64,000 bases of DNA from Cupriavidus basilensis (lineage in GTDB: Bacteria > Pseudomonadota > Gammaproteobacteria > Burkholderiales > Burkholderiaceae). Shown in pieces: positions 19,930 to 27,806 of the stretch. Within the stretch, counting starts at the first letter, position 1, and the number at the start of each line of letters is the position of its first letter. The stretch spans positions 52,499-116,498 of the forward strand of contig NZ_JARJLM010000464.1 of the NCBI RefSeq assembly GCF_029335485.1. Reading direction: 5' to 3'. The notes beneath the pieces are model-generated. The model was not told the DNA's origin. It saw only the letters and a list, made by a program, of their open reading frames with translations, and made no database searches. Both the position numbers and the translations under genes were made by a program.

Positions 19930-20388
19930 TTATAACGCCATGCGATACTCGATAAAACCGGAATCTTGAGCAACCCAGTTGTATAGCTTTTGAGCACGTT
20001 TATTGGTTGCGTGCGTATGCCAATACAATCGCGCGCATTGGCGTTGCTGCGCGAAGTTTTGCACCCATTCGATCAGCAATTTTCCCGTGCCTGCACCGCG
20101 AATCGTCGGCGCGACATAGAGATCCTCGAGGTAGCAGTAATCGGCCACTGACCATGTGGAGCGATGCAGCACCGAATTGACCAGGCCAATAATCTGGTTG
20201 CCTTTGACGGCAACGGAAGAATAAACAGGTTCATCTGGATCGAGGAACCGGTTGAACGTCGACCTCGTGGTGCTTTCCTCCAGATTCACTTCGTAGAAAT
20301 TCTGATAGGCCAGCCAAAGCTGCAGCCATTGCTCATAGTCGCTGCCTTGAACTTCTCGTACTATCACCGAACTCTGATCGTTGTCCAT
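19930..20388 (-). CDS. GNAT-family N-acetyltransferase (paralogue of the gene at 16193)
   Basis: A 152-residue GNAT domain. Acetyl-CoA loop APTIRGAGTGKLLIEW near residues 92-107, preceded by YCYLEDLYV and followed by LYWHTHATNKRAQKLYNWVAQ. It is less GC-rich than its neighbours and shares a chain of motifs with the GNAT at 16193-16657. Transcription toward mocR and benE, all on the minus strand. Its leader carries the 65-bp element also found before benE. Small-molecule N-acetylation linked to the MocR signal is a reasonable inference; the substrate is unknown. Confidence 0.88.
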   Translation of the reverse strand: MDNDQSSVIVREVQGSDYEQWLQLWLAYQNFYEVNLEESTTRSTFNRFLDPDEPVYSSVAVKGNQIIGLVNSVLHRSTWSVADYCYLEDLYVAPTIRGAGTGKLLIEWVQNFAQQRQCARLYWHTHATNKRAQKLYNWVAQDSGFIEYRMAL

Positions 20389-20419
20389 TGCGCTCTTCCA
20401 TACCAGGATTGAAGATCGA

Positions 20420-20484
20420 TAGCTTAGCCCTCATCTGGACTGCTTCATCAGTCCAATTTTCAGGAGAGGACCAGACCGCATTGG
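20420..20484 (-). promoter_or_regulatory. 65-bp operator-like element upstream of GNAT (copy 2)
   Basis: Contains TGGACTG-N6-CAGTCCA at 20436-20455, a perfect 7-bp inverted repeat. It is the partner of the copy at 18126-18190 in front of benE. It lies 32-96 bp upstream of the GNAT start codon. Confidence 0.85.
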
Positions 20485-20558
20485 CGGTGCAGCCTGCGCG
20501 ATGCCGGATGATTACGCCAGGCAGGTTCGGATTCTTCAAGGGGCATCGGCTTCATTGT

Positions 20559-20969
20559 TCAGTTCCCCGTCGGCATCGACCAGTCTTCGACTGACAAGCC
20601 CGGCACACGGGTGAACGCTTGATCATTCGTCACAAGCACGGCGCCGACATCCAGCGCGTGCCCGGCAATCAGCATGTCCGATGCCCCCATCGGCTGCCCT
20701 TTTCCTTCCAGCAAGGCGCGCACTTGCCCGTAGCCAGGCATGGCTGACGGAGCCCAGGGCAAGACCTCGACGCGCGCCATCAGTTCGTTGACGGCACGGG
20801 CCAGCCGAACGGCCTCGGGCCGCCGGGCCAAGCCGTACATCAGCTCGGCACCGGTAATGGCCGACATGCACAACGCGCTCATGGGCGCGCTGGTCACGCG
20901 AGCCACCACCACTGGATTGGCCCGCAGCAGGTGACTCACGATGTTGGTGTCGAGCATGTATCGCGTCAT
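20559..20969 (-). CDS. vapC: VapC-type PIN-domain ribonuclease toxin
   Basis: A 136-residue PIN domain, full length for VapC. The first acidic motif is MLDTNIVSHLL (Asp7), the second SAITGAELMYG, the third GASDMLIAGHAL and the fourth VTNDQAF. VapC toxins cleave tRNA or rRNA when freed from VapB. Its ATG overlaps the vapB stop codon by four bases (ATGA), which is typical of coupled toxin-antitoxin translation. Confidence 0.93.
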   Translation of the reverse strand: MTRYMLDTNIVSHLLRANPVVVARVTSAPMSALCMSAITGAELMYGLARRPEAVRLARAVNELMARVEVLPWAPSAMPGYGQVRALLEGKGQPMGASDMLIAGHALDVGAVLVTNDQAFTRVPGLSVEDWSMPTGN

Positions 20970-21217
20970 TCCAAGCCTGCCAACGGGTCGCGTGTCTGGA
21001 TGCCTTGCTCACGCTCGGCCAGAAAGTCCGGCGGCACGGCCTCGCCCTGGATCGCGACCAGGAAGCTGTCCCAGTTTTCCGGCTTGCGGGAGAGGATTAC
21101 ATCTCCAGTCACGGGATCTCGACGCACGTACACCTCGCGTTCGGCAAAGCGGAATTCCTGCGGCAAGCGCACAGCCTGGCTGCGGCCGGTAGTAAAGACT
21201 TTGGCGGTCACTGGCAT
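20966..21217 (-). CDS. vapB: VapB-type antitoxin
   Basis: An 83-residue protein with the AbrB/MazE-like swapped-hairpin DNA-binding start (VTAKVFTTGRSQAVRLPQEF) and a C-terminal region expected to cover the toxin active site. ATG at 21217 is preceded by AAAGGAG. It is the first gene of the vapBC operon and the palindromes just upstream fit autoregulation. Confidence 0.93.
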   Translation of the reverse strand: MPVTAKVFTTGRSQAVRLPQEFRFAEREVYVRRDPVTGDVILSRKPENWDSFLVAIQGEAVPPDFLAEREQGIQTRDPLAGLE

Positions 21218-21227
21218 AGCGGACTCC

Positions 21228-21284
21228 TTTGATATATATCAAAATATATATCAAAGCTTGGTATCCATCAAGATAGATACCAAG
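21228..21284 (-). promoter_or_regulatory. vapBC promoter with two operator palindromes
   Basis: On the minus strand, TTGATG (21266-21271) and TATATT (21243-21248) are spaced by 17 bp. A perfect 16-bp palindrome TTTGATATATATCAAA (21228-21243) lies between the -10 and the ribosome site, and CTTGGTATC-N10-GATACCAAG (21257-21284) covers the -35. This is a classic layout for VapBC autorepression. Confidence 0.8.
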
Positions 21285-21418
21285 ATCGACCACCGAAGGC
21301 AGGGGTCAAGCGGCACGCGCCACCCATCGCGAGCATGCGCGCCAAACCTTGTCTGGCGTGGCCCCGCTGAACGTTTCATCGCACTTCAGCATGGGCCAAT
21401 CCACCGCACCGCCGCCCT

Positions 21419-21570
21419 TCACTCCGGCTCGATCCCCGCTGCCTTGATCACCTTTGCCCACTTCAGGGTTTCGCTGCGGACGAAGGTGGCGAGTTCGTCC
21501 GGCGTCGATGGCGCGGGCTCGCCACCGGTACGGCCAAAGTATTCGGTGGCCTTGACGTCGGCCAGCCCCT
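21419..21570 (-). pseudogene. C-terminal remnant of a Bug/TctC solute receptor
   Basis: The end of a Bug receptor is readable: GLADVKATEYFGRTGGEP, then TPDELATFVRSETLKWAKVI and a final AAGIEPE before the stop at 21419. Upstream sequence soon loses resemblance, and no N-terminal domain or signal peptide is present. It is therefore a fragment of a roughly 320-residue gene. Confidence 0.75.
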
Positions 21571-21672
21571 TGCGCACCAGCTGGCCGCGGACGAGGAACC
21601 GCCAGACTGGAAAGCGGGGCCGGCAAAAAGCTTGACAATGCAAGCGAAGCTGTGCATCGCCGCCCTATTTAT

Positions 21673-21711
21673 GGGTCCTGTTATCCACAATTACTGTGGA
21701 TAACAGGACCC
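21673..21711. repeat. Hairpin of two inverted consensus DnaA boxes
   Basis: Two perfect 17-bp arms (21673-21689 and 21695-21711) enclose ATTAC. Each arm contains TTATCCACA, the consensus DnaA box, in opposite orientations (21681-21689 and 21695-21703). No replication gene lies near. The stretch 21712-21912 has nothing else recognisable. Confidence 0.85.
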
Positions 21712-21912
21712 TTGCTCCCCGCAAACCGGCTTGCTGCAGCCAATCCCCTCGGAGTGCCTATTGTTTCAGCAACTTAACACATGTATTGCGGATCCATGGC
21801 GGCTATGGCGTGGTATGCGCCGGCTACATCACCCACGTGATCAACGCGACGCCGCTGCCGGGTGCCGCAGGAAGCGCGGCGCGGCAGCCGAAGGCCGAGG
21901 GCGGAGGGGATG

Positions 21913-22614
21913 TCAGTGCAGGTAGTTTTCGAAGCGGGCGCGGATCTCGTCGAGGTTGGCCAGGGTGCCCGAGAGATGCCGGCGCAGGCAGGCCTGCGCC
22001 GCGTCGGCATCGCCCCGGGCGATGGCGTCGACGATGGCGGTGTGATCGGCGATGACCGCGTTCGCCTTGCCCGGGATCGGCAGGTGCAGGCGGCGCAGGC
22101 GGTCCAGGTGGCCGCTCTGGCGGCGCACCAGCAGCCACAGGTCCGGCACGCCGGCGGCGTCGTACATCTGGCGGTGAAAAGCCTGGTCGAACAGGGAGAG
22201 TTCCGCGAAATCCCGGGCTGCGAGCAGGGCCTGCTGCCGCGCCACGCTCAGGCGCAGGCGCTCCACCAGGGCCGCATCCGGCGCTTGCGCCAGCGTGCGG
22301 ACGATCTCCACTTCCACCGAGCGCCGCAGGAAATGCGCCTGCTGGGCCAGCGCGATGCTGATGGGACTGACCACCGTGGCGTGCTGCGGGAAGATGTCGA
22401 CCAGGCCTTCCTCGCTCAAGCGCATCAGCGCGTCGCGCACCGGCGTCTGGCTGATGCCGTACTGCGCGGCCAGGTCGGTACGCGACAGCACCGTGCCGGG
22501 CGTCAGCGTCATCGAGATGATCATGTCCCGCATATGCTCGAAGACCTGCGGCGCGGCATGCCGGGTGCGGTCGAACTGAAACTGGATCCGCGGAGGGGAC
22601 AAGGTGGCTTCCAT
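21913..22614 (-). CDS. GntR-family regulator, FCD subfamily
   Basis: A 233-residue regulator: winged helix at about residues 20-85 (VLSRTDLAAQYGISQTPVRD, ALMRLSEEGLVDIFPQHATV) and an FCD all-helical ligand domain with the metal-binding pattern (FDQAFHRQMYDAAG, DHTAIVDAIARGD, CLRRHL). Organic acids are usual ligands. ATG at 22614 is used; a start at 22662 would add 16 residues but runs into a 9-bp tandem repeat. It is divergent from the dehydratase gene and is the likely repressor of the 22947-28826 operon through the palindrome at 22829. Confidence 0.9.
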   Translation of the reverse strand: MEATLSPPRIQFQFDRTRHAAPQVFEHMRDMIISMTLTPGTVLSRTDLAAQYGISQTPVRDALMRLSEEGLVDIFPQHATVVSPISIALAQQAHFLRRSVEVEIVRTLAQAPDAALVERLRLSVARQQALLAARDFAELSLFDQAFHRQMYDAAGVPDLWLLVRRQSGHLDRLRRLHLPIPGKANAVIADHTAIVDAIARGDADAAQACLRRHLSGTLANLDEIRARFENYLH

Positions 22615-22654
22615 TGGGGCTTGGGGTCTTTCGTTGTCGCCGGTCGTGTGGCGT

Positions 22655-22681
22655 GAATGCATTGAATGCGTGGAATGCGTG
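22655..22681. repeat. Short tandem repeat, 3 x 9 bp, in the GntR leader
   Basis: GAATGCATT followed by two copies of GAATGCGTG, 41-67 bp upstream of the chosen GntR start. Confidence 0.8.
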
Positions 22682-22822
22682 GACTACCCGGTTGCGCATG
22701 CCTTATACCAGACACCAGACACGGCCGCGCAACCTCCGGCAGCCTGCCGGCTGCGGCGTGAACGGCCGTGGACTCCGCGCCACAGCCACGCATGCAGGCA
22801 TTTTAGTGGAAACTTTTACGGT

Positions 22823-22851
22823 TTGACACACTAATATATTAGTGCTTTAAT
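22823..22851 (+). promoter_or_regulatory. Promoter of the sugar-acid operon with a 16-bp operator in its spacer
   Basis: TTGACA (22823-22828) and TTTAAT (22846-22851) are 17 bp apart, and the spacer begins with the perfect palindrome CACTAATATATTAGTG (22829-22844). A repressor bound there would block RNA polymerase directly. The divergent GntR protein is the natural candidate. Confidence 0.82.
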
Positions 22852-22946
22852 TCCGTTCACGATATCGGTTGTCGTACATCTAGACCCAGACGAAGCCGAC
22901 GCCGGCACCGGCGCCTGGCCCGATAACAACATCCATGGAAGAGACA

Positions 22947-24686
22947 ATGACGTCCCGAAAGAAGACGCCCGAAACGCTGCGCAGCGCGCGCTGGTTTGCC
23001 CCTGACGACCTGCGCTCTTCCGGGCACCGCTCGCGCATCATGCAGATGGGCTACTCGCCCGACGAGTGGCTGGACCGCCCGATCATCGCGATCATCAATA
23101 CGTGGTCCGACATCAACCCCTGTCACTCCCACTTCAAGCAGCGCGTGGACGACGTCAAGCGCGGCATCCTGCAGGCCGGCGGCTTCCCCATCGAGCTCCC
23201 TGCCATCTCGCTGTCGGAAAGCGCGGTCAAGCCGACCACCATGCTGTACCGGAACATGCTGGCGATGGAAGCCGAAGAACTGATCCGCTCCCACCCCATC
23301 GACGGCGCGGTGCTGATGGGCGGCTGCGACAAGACCACGCCCGGCCTGCTGATGGGGGCGTCCAGCGCGGGCGTGCCGGCCATCTATGTGCCGGCGGGCC
23401 CGATGCTGCGCGGCAACTGGAAGGGCAATGTGCTGGGCTCCGGGTCCGATGCCTGGAAGTTCTGGGACGAGCGCCGCGCCGGCAATATCAGCAAGACCGA
23501 GTGGATCGGCATCGAGGGCGGCATTGCCCGCAGCCACGGCACCTGCATGACGATGGGCACCGCCAGCACCATGACGGCCATTGCCGAGGCCATCGGCATG
23601 ACGCTGCCGGGCGCCTCGTCCATTCCCGCGGCTGACGCCAACCATATCCGCATGTGCTCCGAGGCCGGGCGGCGCATCGTCGGCATGGTGTGGGAGGACC
23701 TGACCCCGCAGCAGATCCAGACGCGCGCCTCGTTCGAGAACGCCATTGCCGTGGCGATGGCGATGGGCTGCTCCACCAACGCCATCATCCACGTGATCGC
23801 CATGGCGCGCCGTGCCGGCCACGACATCGGGCTGGCGGATTTCGACGCGGCCAGCCGCCGGGTGCCGGTGATCGCCAATATCCGGCCCAGCGGCGACAAG
23901 TACCTGATGGAGGATTTTTTCTACGCCGGCGGGCTGCCGGCGCTGATGAACCGCATCAGCGACAAGCTGCACCTCGATACCCTGACCGTCACCGGCCGCA
24001 CGCTGGGCGAGAACATCGCCGGCGCCGAGGTCTACAACGACGACGTGATCCGCACCACGGAGAACGCGCTCTACCAGGAGGGCGCGCTGGCCGTGCTCAA
24101 GGGCAATATCGCGCCGGACGGCTGCGTGATCAAGCCGAGCGCCTGCGAGAAGCGGTTCTTCAGGCACACCGGCCCGGCGCTGGTGTTCGACGACTATCCG
24201 TCGATGAAGGAAGCGGTGGAGCGCGATGACCTCGACGTAACCGCCGACCACATCCTGATCCTGCGCAACGCCGGCCCGCAAGGCGGCCCGGGCATGCCCG
24301 AATGGGGCATGCTGCCCATTCCCAAGAAGCTGGTGAAGCAAGGCGTGCGGGACATGCTGCGCATGTCCGACGCGCGCATGAGCGGCACCAGCTACGGCGC
24401 CTGCATCCTGCACGTTTCGCCCGAGGCCTATATCGGCGGCCCGTTCGCGCTGGTGCGCACCGGCGACATGATCTCCGTCGATATCGACCGCCGCAGCATC
24501 CACCTGGAAGTGTCCGACCAGGAGCTGGCGCGCCGCCAGGCGGAGTGGACGCCGCCGCCGCCGCGCTTCGAGCGTGGCTATGGCTGGATGTTCTCCAAGC
24601 ACATCCGGCAAGCCAATGACGGCTGCGACTTCGACTTCCTGCAAACCGACTTCGGCGCGCCCACCGGCGAGCCCAGCATCTACTGA
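22947..24686 (+). CDS. IlvD/Edd-family sugar-acid dehydratase, L-arabonate dehydratase type
   Basis: A 579-residue dehydratase that would convert an aldonate to its 2-keto-3-deoxy acid using an iron-sulfur cluster and Mg2+. The three cluster cysteines are in INPCHSH (Cys59), MGGCDKTTPG (Cys127) and SHGTCMTMG (Cys200). With the start at 22947 these match the cysteine numbering I recall for the Rhizobium L-arabonate dehydratase, which supports this start over the ATG at 22935. The SGTS motif at 479-482 is the expected catalytic serine region. First gene of an operon with an RraA-like aldolase. The exact sugar acid (arabonate, xylonate, fuconate) cannot be fixed from sequence. Confidence 0.9.
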   Translation: MTSRKKTPETLRSARWFAPDDLRSSGHRSRIMQMGYSPDEWLDRPIIAIINTWSDINPCHSHFKQRVDDVKRGILQAGGFPIELPAISLSESAVKPTTMLYRNMLAMEAEELIRSHPIDGAVLMGGCDKTTPGLLMGASSAGVPAIYVPAGPMLRGNWKGNVLGSGSDAWKFWDERRAGNISKTEWIGIEGGIARSHGTCMTMGTASTMTAIAEAIGMTLPGASSIPAADANHIRMCSEAGRRIVGMVWEDLTPQQIQTRASFENAIAVAMAMGCSTNAIIHVIAMARRAGHDIGLADFDAASRRVPVIANIRPSGDKYLMEDFFYAGGLPALMNRISDKLHLDTLTVTGRTLGENIAGAEVYNDDVIRTTENALYQEGALAVLKGNIAPDGCVIKPSACEKRFFRHTGPALVFDDYPSMKEAVERDDLDVTADHILILRNAGPQGGPGMPEWGMLPIPKKLVKQGVRDMLRMSDARMSGTSYGACILHVSPEAYIGGPFALVRTGDMISVDIDRRSIHLEVSDQELARRQAEWTPPPPRFERGYGWMFSKHIRQANDGCDFDFLQTDFGAPTGEPSIY

Positions 24687-24716
24687 TCACCCGATCCTTC
24701 GATCACCCGATCATTC
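24685..24716. repeat. Short tandem repeat, 2 x 16 bp
   Basis: Two copies of a 16-mer (GATCACCCGATC followed by CTTC or ATTC), one mismatch, spanning the dehydratase stop codon and the 52-bp gap before the RraA-like gene. Confidence 0.85.
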
Positions 24717-24738
24717 GAATTCCTACCGCGGACCCGCC

Positions 24739-25467
24739 ATGACCCAAGCCAGCCAGCTCAGCCAGCAGACCATCGACCAGCTCAAGACCGTCAGCACCGC
24801 CACCCTGTGCACCGCGCTGTTCAAGCGCGGCCTGCGCAACCAGTTTATCCAGGACGTGCATCCGCTCGACCCGGAGCGCGGCAATATGGTCGGCGAGGCT
24901 TTCACGCTGCGCTATATCCCGGCGCGCGAAGACCTGAACCCGATCACGGTGTTCCAGGACCCGAACCATCCGCAACGCCAGGCGGTGGAGCAATGCCCGC
25001 CGGGCGCGGTGCTGGTGATCGACAGCCGCAAGGACGCGCGCGCGGCGTCCGCCGGCTCGATCCTGATCACGCGCCTGATGCAGCGCGGCGCGGCCGGCGT
25101 GGTCACCGACGGCGGCTTCCGCGACTCGCCGGAGATTGCCCGCCTCGCCATGCCGGCCTATCACCATCGCCCTTCCGCGCCCACCAACCTGACGCTGCAC
25201 CAGGCGATCGAGATCAACGGGCCGATCGGCTGCGGCGATGTCGCGGTGTTTCCGGGCGACGTGATGGTGGGCGATGCGGAAGGCGTGATCGTCGTTCCGC
25301 GCCACCTTGCCGAGGAGATCGCGGCGGAAGCGGTGGAGATGACCGCCTTCGAGGACTTCGTCACCGAGGAGGTCATGAAAGGCCGCTCCATCATCGGCCT
25401 GTACCCGCCGACGCAGGAGCAAAGCCGGCAGGACTTTGCCGCGTGGCGCGAGGCCAAGGGCCGCTAG
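24739..25467 (+). CDS. RraA-like / HMG-type aldolase family protein
   Basis: A 242-residue RraA-fold protein. The active-site signature GVVTDGGFRDSPEI and the later GCGDVAVFPGDVMVGDAEGV fit the class II pyruvate aldolases (4-hydroxy-4-methyl-2-oxoglutarate aldolase type) rather than plain RNase E regulators. In this operon it is placed to cleave the 2-keto-3-deoxy acid from the upstream dehydratase into pyruvate and an aldehyde. ATG at 24739; the in-frame extension upstream overlaps the dehydratase and is not used. Aldolase assignment rests on family plus context. Confidence 0.85.
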   Translation: MTQASQLSQQTIDQLKTVSTATLCTALFKRGLRNQFIQDVHPLDPERGNMVGEAFTLRYIPAREDLNPITVFQDPNHPQRQAVEQCPPGAVLVIDSRKDARAASAGSILITRLMQRGAAGVVTDGGFRDSPEIARLAMPAYHHRPSAPTNLTLHQAIEINGPIGCGDVAVFPGDVMVGDAEGVIVVPRHLAEEIAAEAVEMTAFEDFVTEEVMKGRSIIGLYPPTQEQSRQDFAAWREAKGR

Positions 25468-25554
25468 GCAGCAACCAGGCAGCTGTGTGGCGGGCGCAAG
25501 CGCCCACGACGCCCACGGCAGGAACAACGGGCACGACAGACACACAAGACCGCC

Positions 25555-25577
25555 TGCCCTCGCGATTCGCGAGGGCA
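25555..25577 (+). promoter_or_regulatory. Stem-loop between the aldolase and Bug genes
   Basis: TGCCCTCGCGA and TCGCGAGGGCA form a perfect 11-bp stem around one T, ending 23 bp before the Bug start. No T-run follows, so it is not a typical terminator. It could protect or process the mRNA so that the receptor is made in excess of the enzymes. Confidence 0.55.
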
Positions 25578-25600
25578 AGGCGGCCACCGATGGAGACAAT

Positions 25601-26617
25601 ATGCATCACTCGAAGCGACGCGCACTGCGCGGCGTGGCCGCACTCGGCCTGCTGGCCACCGGCACCGCACTCGCCACCCTCGCCACCTTCAGCGCCGGCG
25701 CGCTGGCCCAGGACAAATGGCCGTCGCGCCCGATCACCTGGGTGGTGCCATTCGCGGCGGGCGGCTCGACCGACATCGTCGCCCGCACCATCGGCCAGGA
25801 GATTTCCAAGGCGTTGGGCCAGCCGGTGGTGGTGGAGAACCGCCCCGGCGCGGCCGGCGCGGTGGGCGCCGGCTATGTGGCGCGGGCCAGGCCGGATGGC
25901 TACACGCTGTTCGGCGGCACCATCAGCACGCATGCCATCAACCCCAGCCTGTACAAGAATCTCTCGTACGACCCGGTGAAGGACTTCGAGCCGGTCTGCC
26001 TGATCGCCTATGTGCCCAATGTGCTGATGGTCGATGCCAAGCTGCCGGTCAACAACGTGCAGGAGCTGATCGCCTATGCCAGGAAGCAGCCGGGCAGGCT
26101 GAGCTTTGCCTCCTCCGGCGCGGGCACCTCGACGCATCTGGCCGGCGAGCTGTTCGCCGAGACCATCAAGGTGCCGATGACCCACGTGCCGTACAAGGGC
26201 AGCCCGCAGGCGATACAGGATGTGGCCGCGGGTCTTGTTCCCTTTCTCTTCGACCAGCTGACCGCGGGCGACGCGATGATCAAGGCCGGCAAGCTGCGCG
26301 CGCTCGCGGTGACCTCGCCCAGGCGCTCCACGCTGGCGCCGAACGTGCCGACCATGGCCGAAGCTGGCGTGCCCGGCTTTGAAATGGTGTCGTGGCAGGC
26401 GCTGTACGCGCCGCGCGGCACGCCCAGGGAAGTGGTGCAGCGCCTCAACGCGGAAGTGGTGCGCGCGCTGAAACTGCCCGCCGTGCAGCAACGGATGACG
26501 CAGCAGCTCGGCATGGAAGTGGTGGGCAGCAGCCCGGCCGAGCTGGCGGCGTTCATGGGCAAGGAGATCCCGCGCTGGGCCGAGCTGGTGAAGAAGTCGG
26601 GAGCGACGGCCAACTGA
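25601..26617 (+). CDS. Bug/TctC-family periplasmic solute receptor 1
   Basis: A 338-residue exported receptor. Signal peptide: RRALRGVAALGLL to the cleavage region ALAQDKWPSRP. Family marks are VVPFAAGGSTDIVAR, VVENRPGAAGAVGAG, ARPDGYTLFGG and HVPYKGSPQAIQDV. Bug receptors bind carboxylates or amides in the periplasm, usually for TctAB permeases, but no tctAB lies in this window. ATG at 25601 has GGAGACAAT before it. Fits as receptor for the sugar acid or its product. Confidence 0.92.
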   Translation: MHHSKRRALRGVAALGLLATGTALATLATFSAGALAQDKWPSRPITWVVPFAAGGSTDIVARTIGQEISKALGQPVVVENRPGAAGAVGAGYVARARPDGYTLFGGTISTHAINPSLYKNLSYDPVKDFEPVCLIAYVPNVLMVDAKLPVNNVQELIAYARKQPGRLSFASSGAGTSTHLAGELFAETIKVPMTHVPYKGSPQAIQDVAAGLVPFLFDQLTAGDAMIKAGKLRALAVTSPRRSTLAPNVPTMAEAGVPGFEMVSWQALYAPRGTPREVVQRLNAEVVRALKLPAVQQRMTQQLGMEVVGSSPAELAAFMGKEIPRWAELVKKSGATAN

Positions 26618-26791
26618 TGCGGCACGCGTGATGGTTTGACAGCCATCGGGCTTGTCAGGCGGCGCTGGCGCATCGCGTCGGCCTCGATTGGCGCTTTACC
26701 AGCAGAGAAGTCCTGGCGCGGCAAGCGCTGCCCGGTGCGTGCCGGCGATCCCCGGCGGCCGCCCATTGAACCGTATTCCTGGAGAGACACT
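26618..26791. other. Gap holding a dispersed 35-bp repeat (copy 1)
   Basis: Positions 26661-26695 match 28832-28866 at 30 of 35 bases by my count, both in gaps just after genes of this operon. The shared core reads CTGGCGCATCG and GATTGGCGCT. Confidence 0.5.
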
Positions 26792-27787
26792 ATGCGCTCG
26801 TTCCATATCCCGTCGCTGCGCCGCCGCGCGGCACTGATCGCCCTGGCCGCCGGTGCCTGGGTAGCCACCGCGCAGGCCCAGCCGGGCGTGGCGTGGCCGG
26901 CCAGGCCGGTGACCATCATCCTGCCGTTCGCCCCGGGCGGCGGCACGGATGTGGGCACCCGCCTGGTCGCGCTGCGGCTGTCGCAGCTGTGGAGCCAGCC
27001 GGTACTGGTGGACAACCGGCCCGGCGCGGCCGGCAACGTGGGGCTGGACCTGGTGTCCCGCGCCAGGCCCGATGGCTACACCCTGGTGGCGGGCAACGTG
27101 GGCACGCAGTCCATCAATCCCACGCTCTACAAGAAGCTCAGCTATAACCCGGCAGCCTTCGTGCCCGTCAGCCTGATGGCGGAGCTGCCCTTCGCCCTGG
27201 TGGTCACGCCCGGCCTGCCGGCCAGGACGCCCAAGGAACTGGTGGCGCTGGCCAAGGCGCAACCGGGCAAGCTGAGCTTTGCCAGCTCCGGCAGCGGCGG
27301 CTCGCCGCACCTGTCGGCCGAGATCTTCAAGATTGCCACCGGCACCGATATGCTGCACGTGCCCTACAAGGGCGGCGGCGCCGCCATGACGGACCTGATG
27401 GCGGGCAACGTCGATGTGCTGTTCGCCTCCATCCTGGAAACCGCCGGCCATGTGAAAGCGGGCAAGCTGCGCGCCCTGGCCGTGACCAGCAAGGTCCGCT
27501 CGCCCGCCATGCCGGATGTGCCGACTCTGGCGGAGGCCGGCATCGCCGGCGCGGAGTCAGGATCGTGGGTAGGCTTGCTGGCGCCGGCGGGCACGCCGAA
27601 AGAAATCGTCGACAAGATCGCCGCGGGCGTGAAGGAAGTCGTAGCCATGCCGGCGGTGCGCGAGCAACTGGTGGCGCAGGGCGCGATTCCCGTTGGCAGC
27701 ACCCCGGCGCAGTTCGCGGAGCTGATCGCCACCGACCGCAAGCGCTACGCGAAAATCATCCTGGACAACAAGCTCAGCGCGGACTGA
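26792..27787 (+). CDS. Bug/TctC-family periplasmic solute receptor 2
   Basis: A 331-residue receptor with signal peptide (RRRAALIALAAGAWVATAQAQ). Marks: ILPFAPGGGTDVGTR, VDNRPGAAGNVG, ARPDGYTLVAGN, HVPYKGGGAAMTDLMAG. It differs widely from the first receptor, so it is not a fresh duplication and may bind a different ligand. ATG at 26792 with GGAGAGACACT upstream. Confidence 0.92.
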   Translation: MRSFHIPSLRRRAALIALAAGAWVATAQAQPGVAWPARPVTIILPFAPGGGTDVGTRLVALRLSQLWSQPVLVDNRPGAAGNVGLDLVSRARPDGYTLVAGNVGTQSINPTLYKKLSYNPAAFVPVSLMAELPFALVVTPGLPARTPKELVALAKAQPGKLSFASSGSGGSPHLSAEIFKIATGTDMLHVPYKGGGAAMTDLMAGNVDVLFASILETAGHVKAGKLRALAVTSKVRSPAMPDVPTLAEAGIAGAESGSWVGLLAPAGTPKEIVDKIAAGVKEVVAMPAVREQLVAQGAIPVGSTPAQFAELIATDRKRYAKIILDNKLSAD

Positions 27788-27806
27788 AACCGGCAGCGCC
27801 GGAGCC

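Noticed and set aside
21306-21418. Coding frame ending WVARAA downstream of the Bug remnant
   Set aside because: About 38 residues without likeness to anything I know; not enough to call a gene.
22857-24644. 595-codon minus-strand frame
   Set aside because: Antisense of the dehydratase gene with its conserved cysteines; composition is shadow-like.
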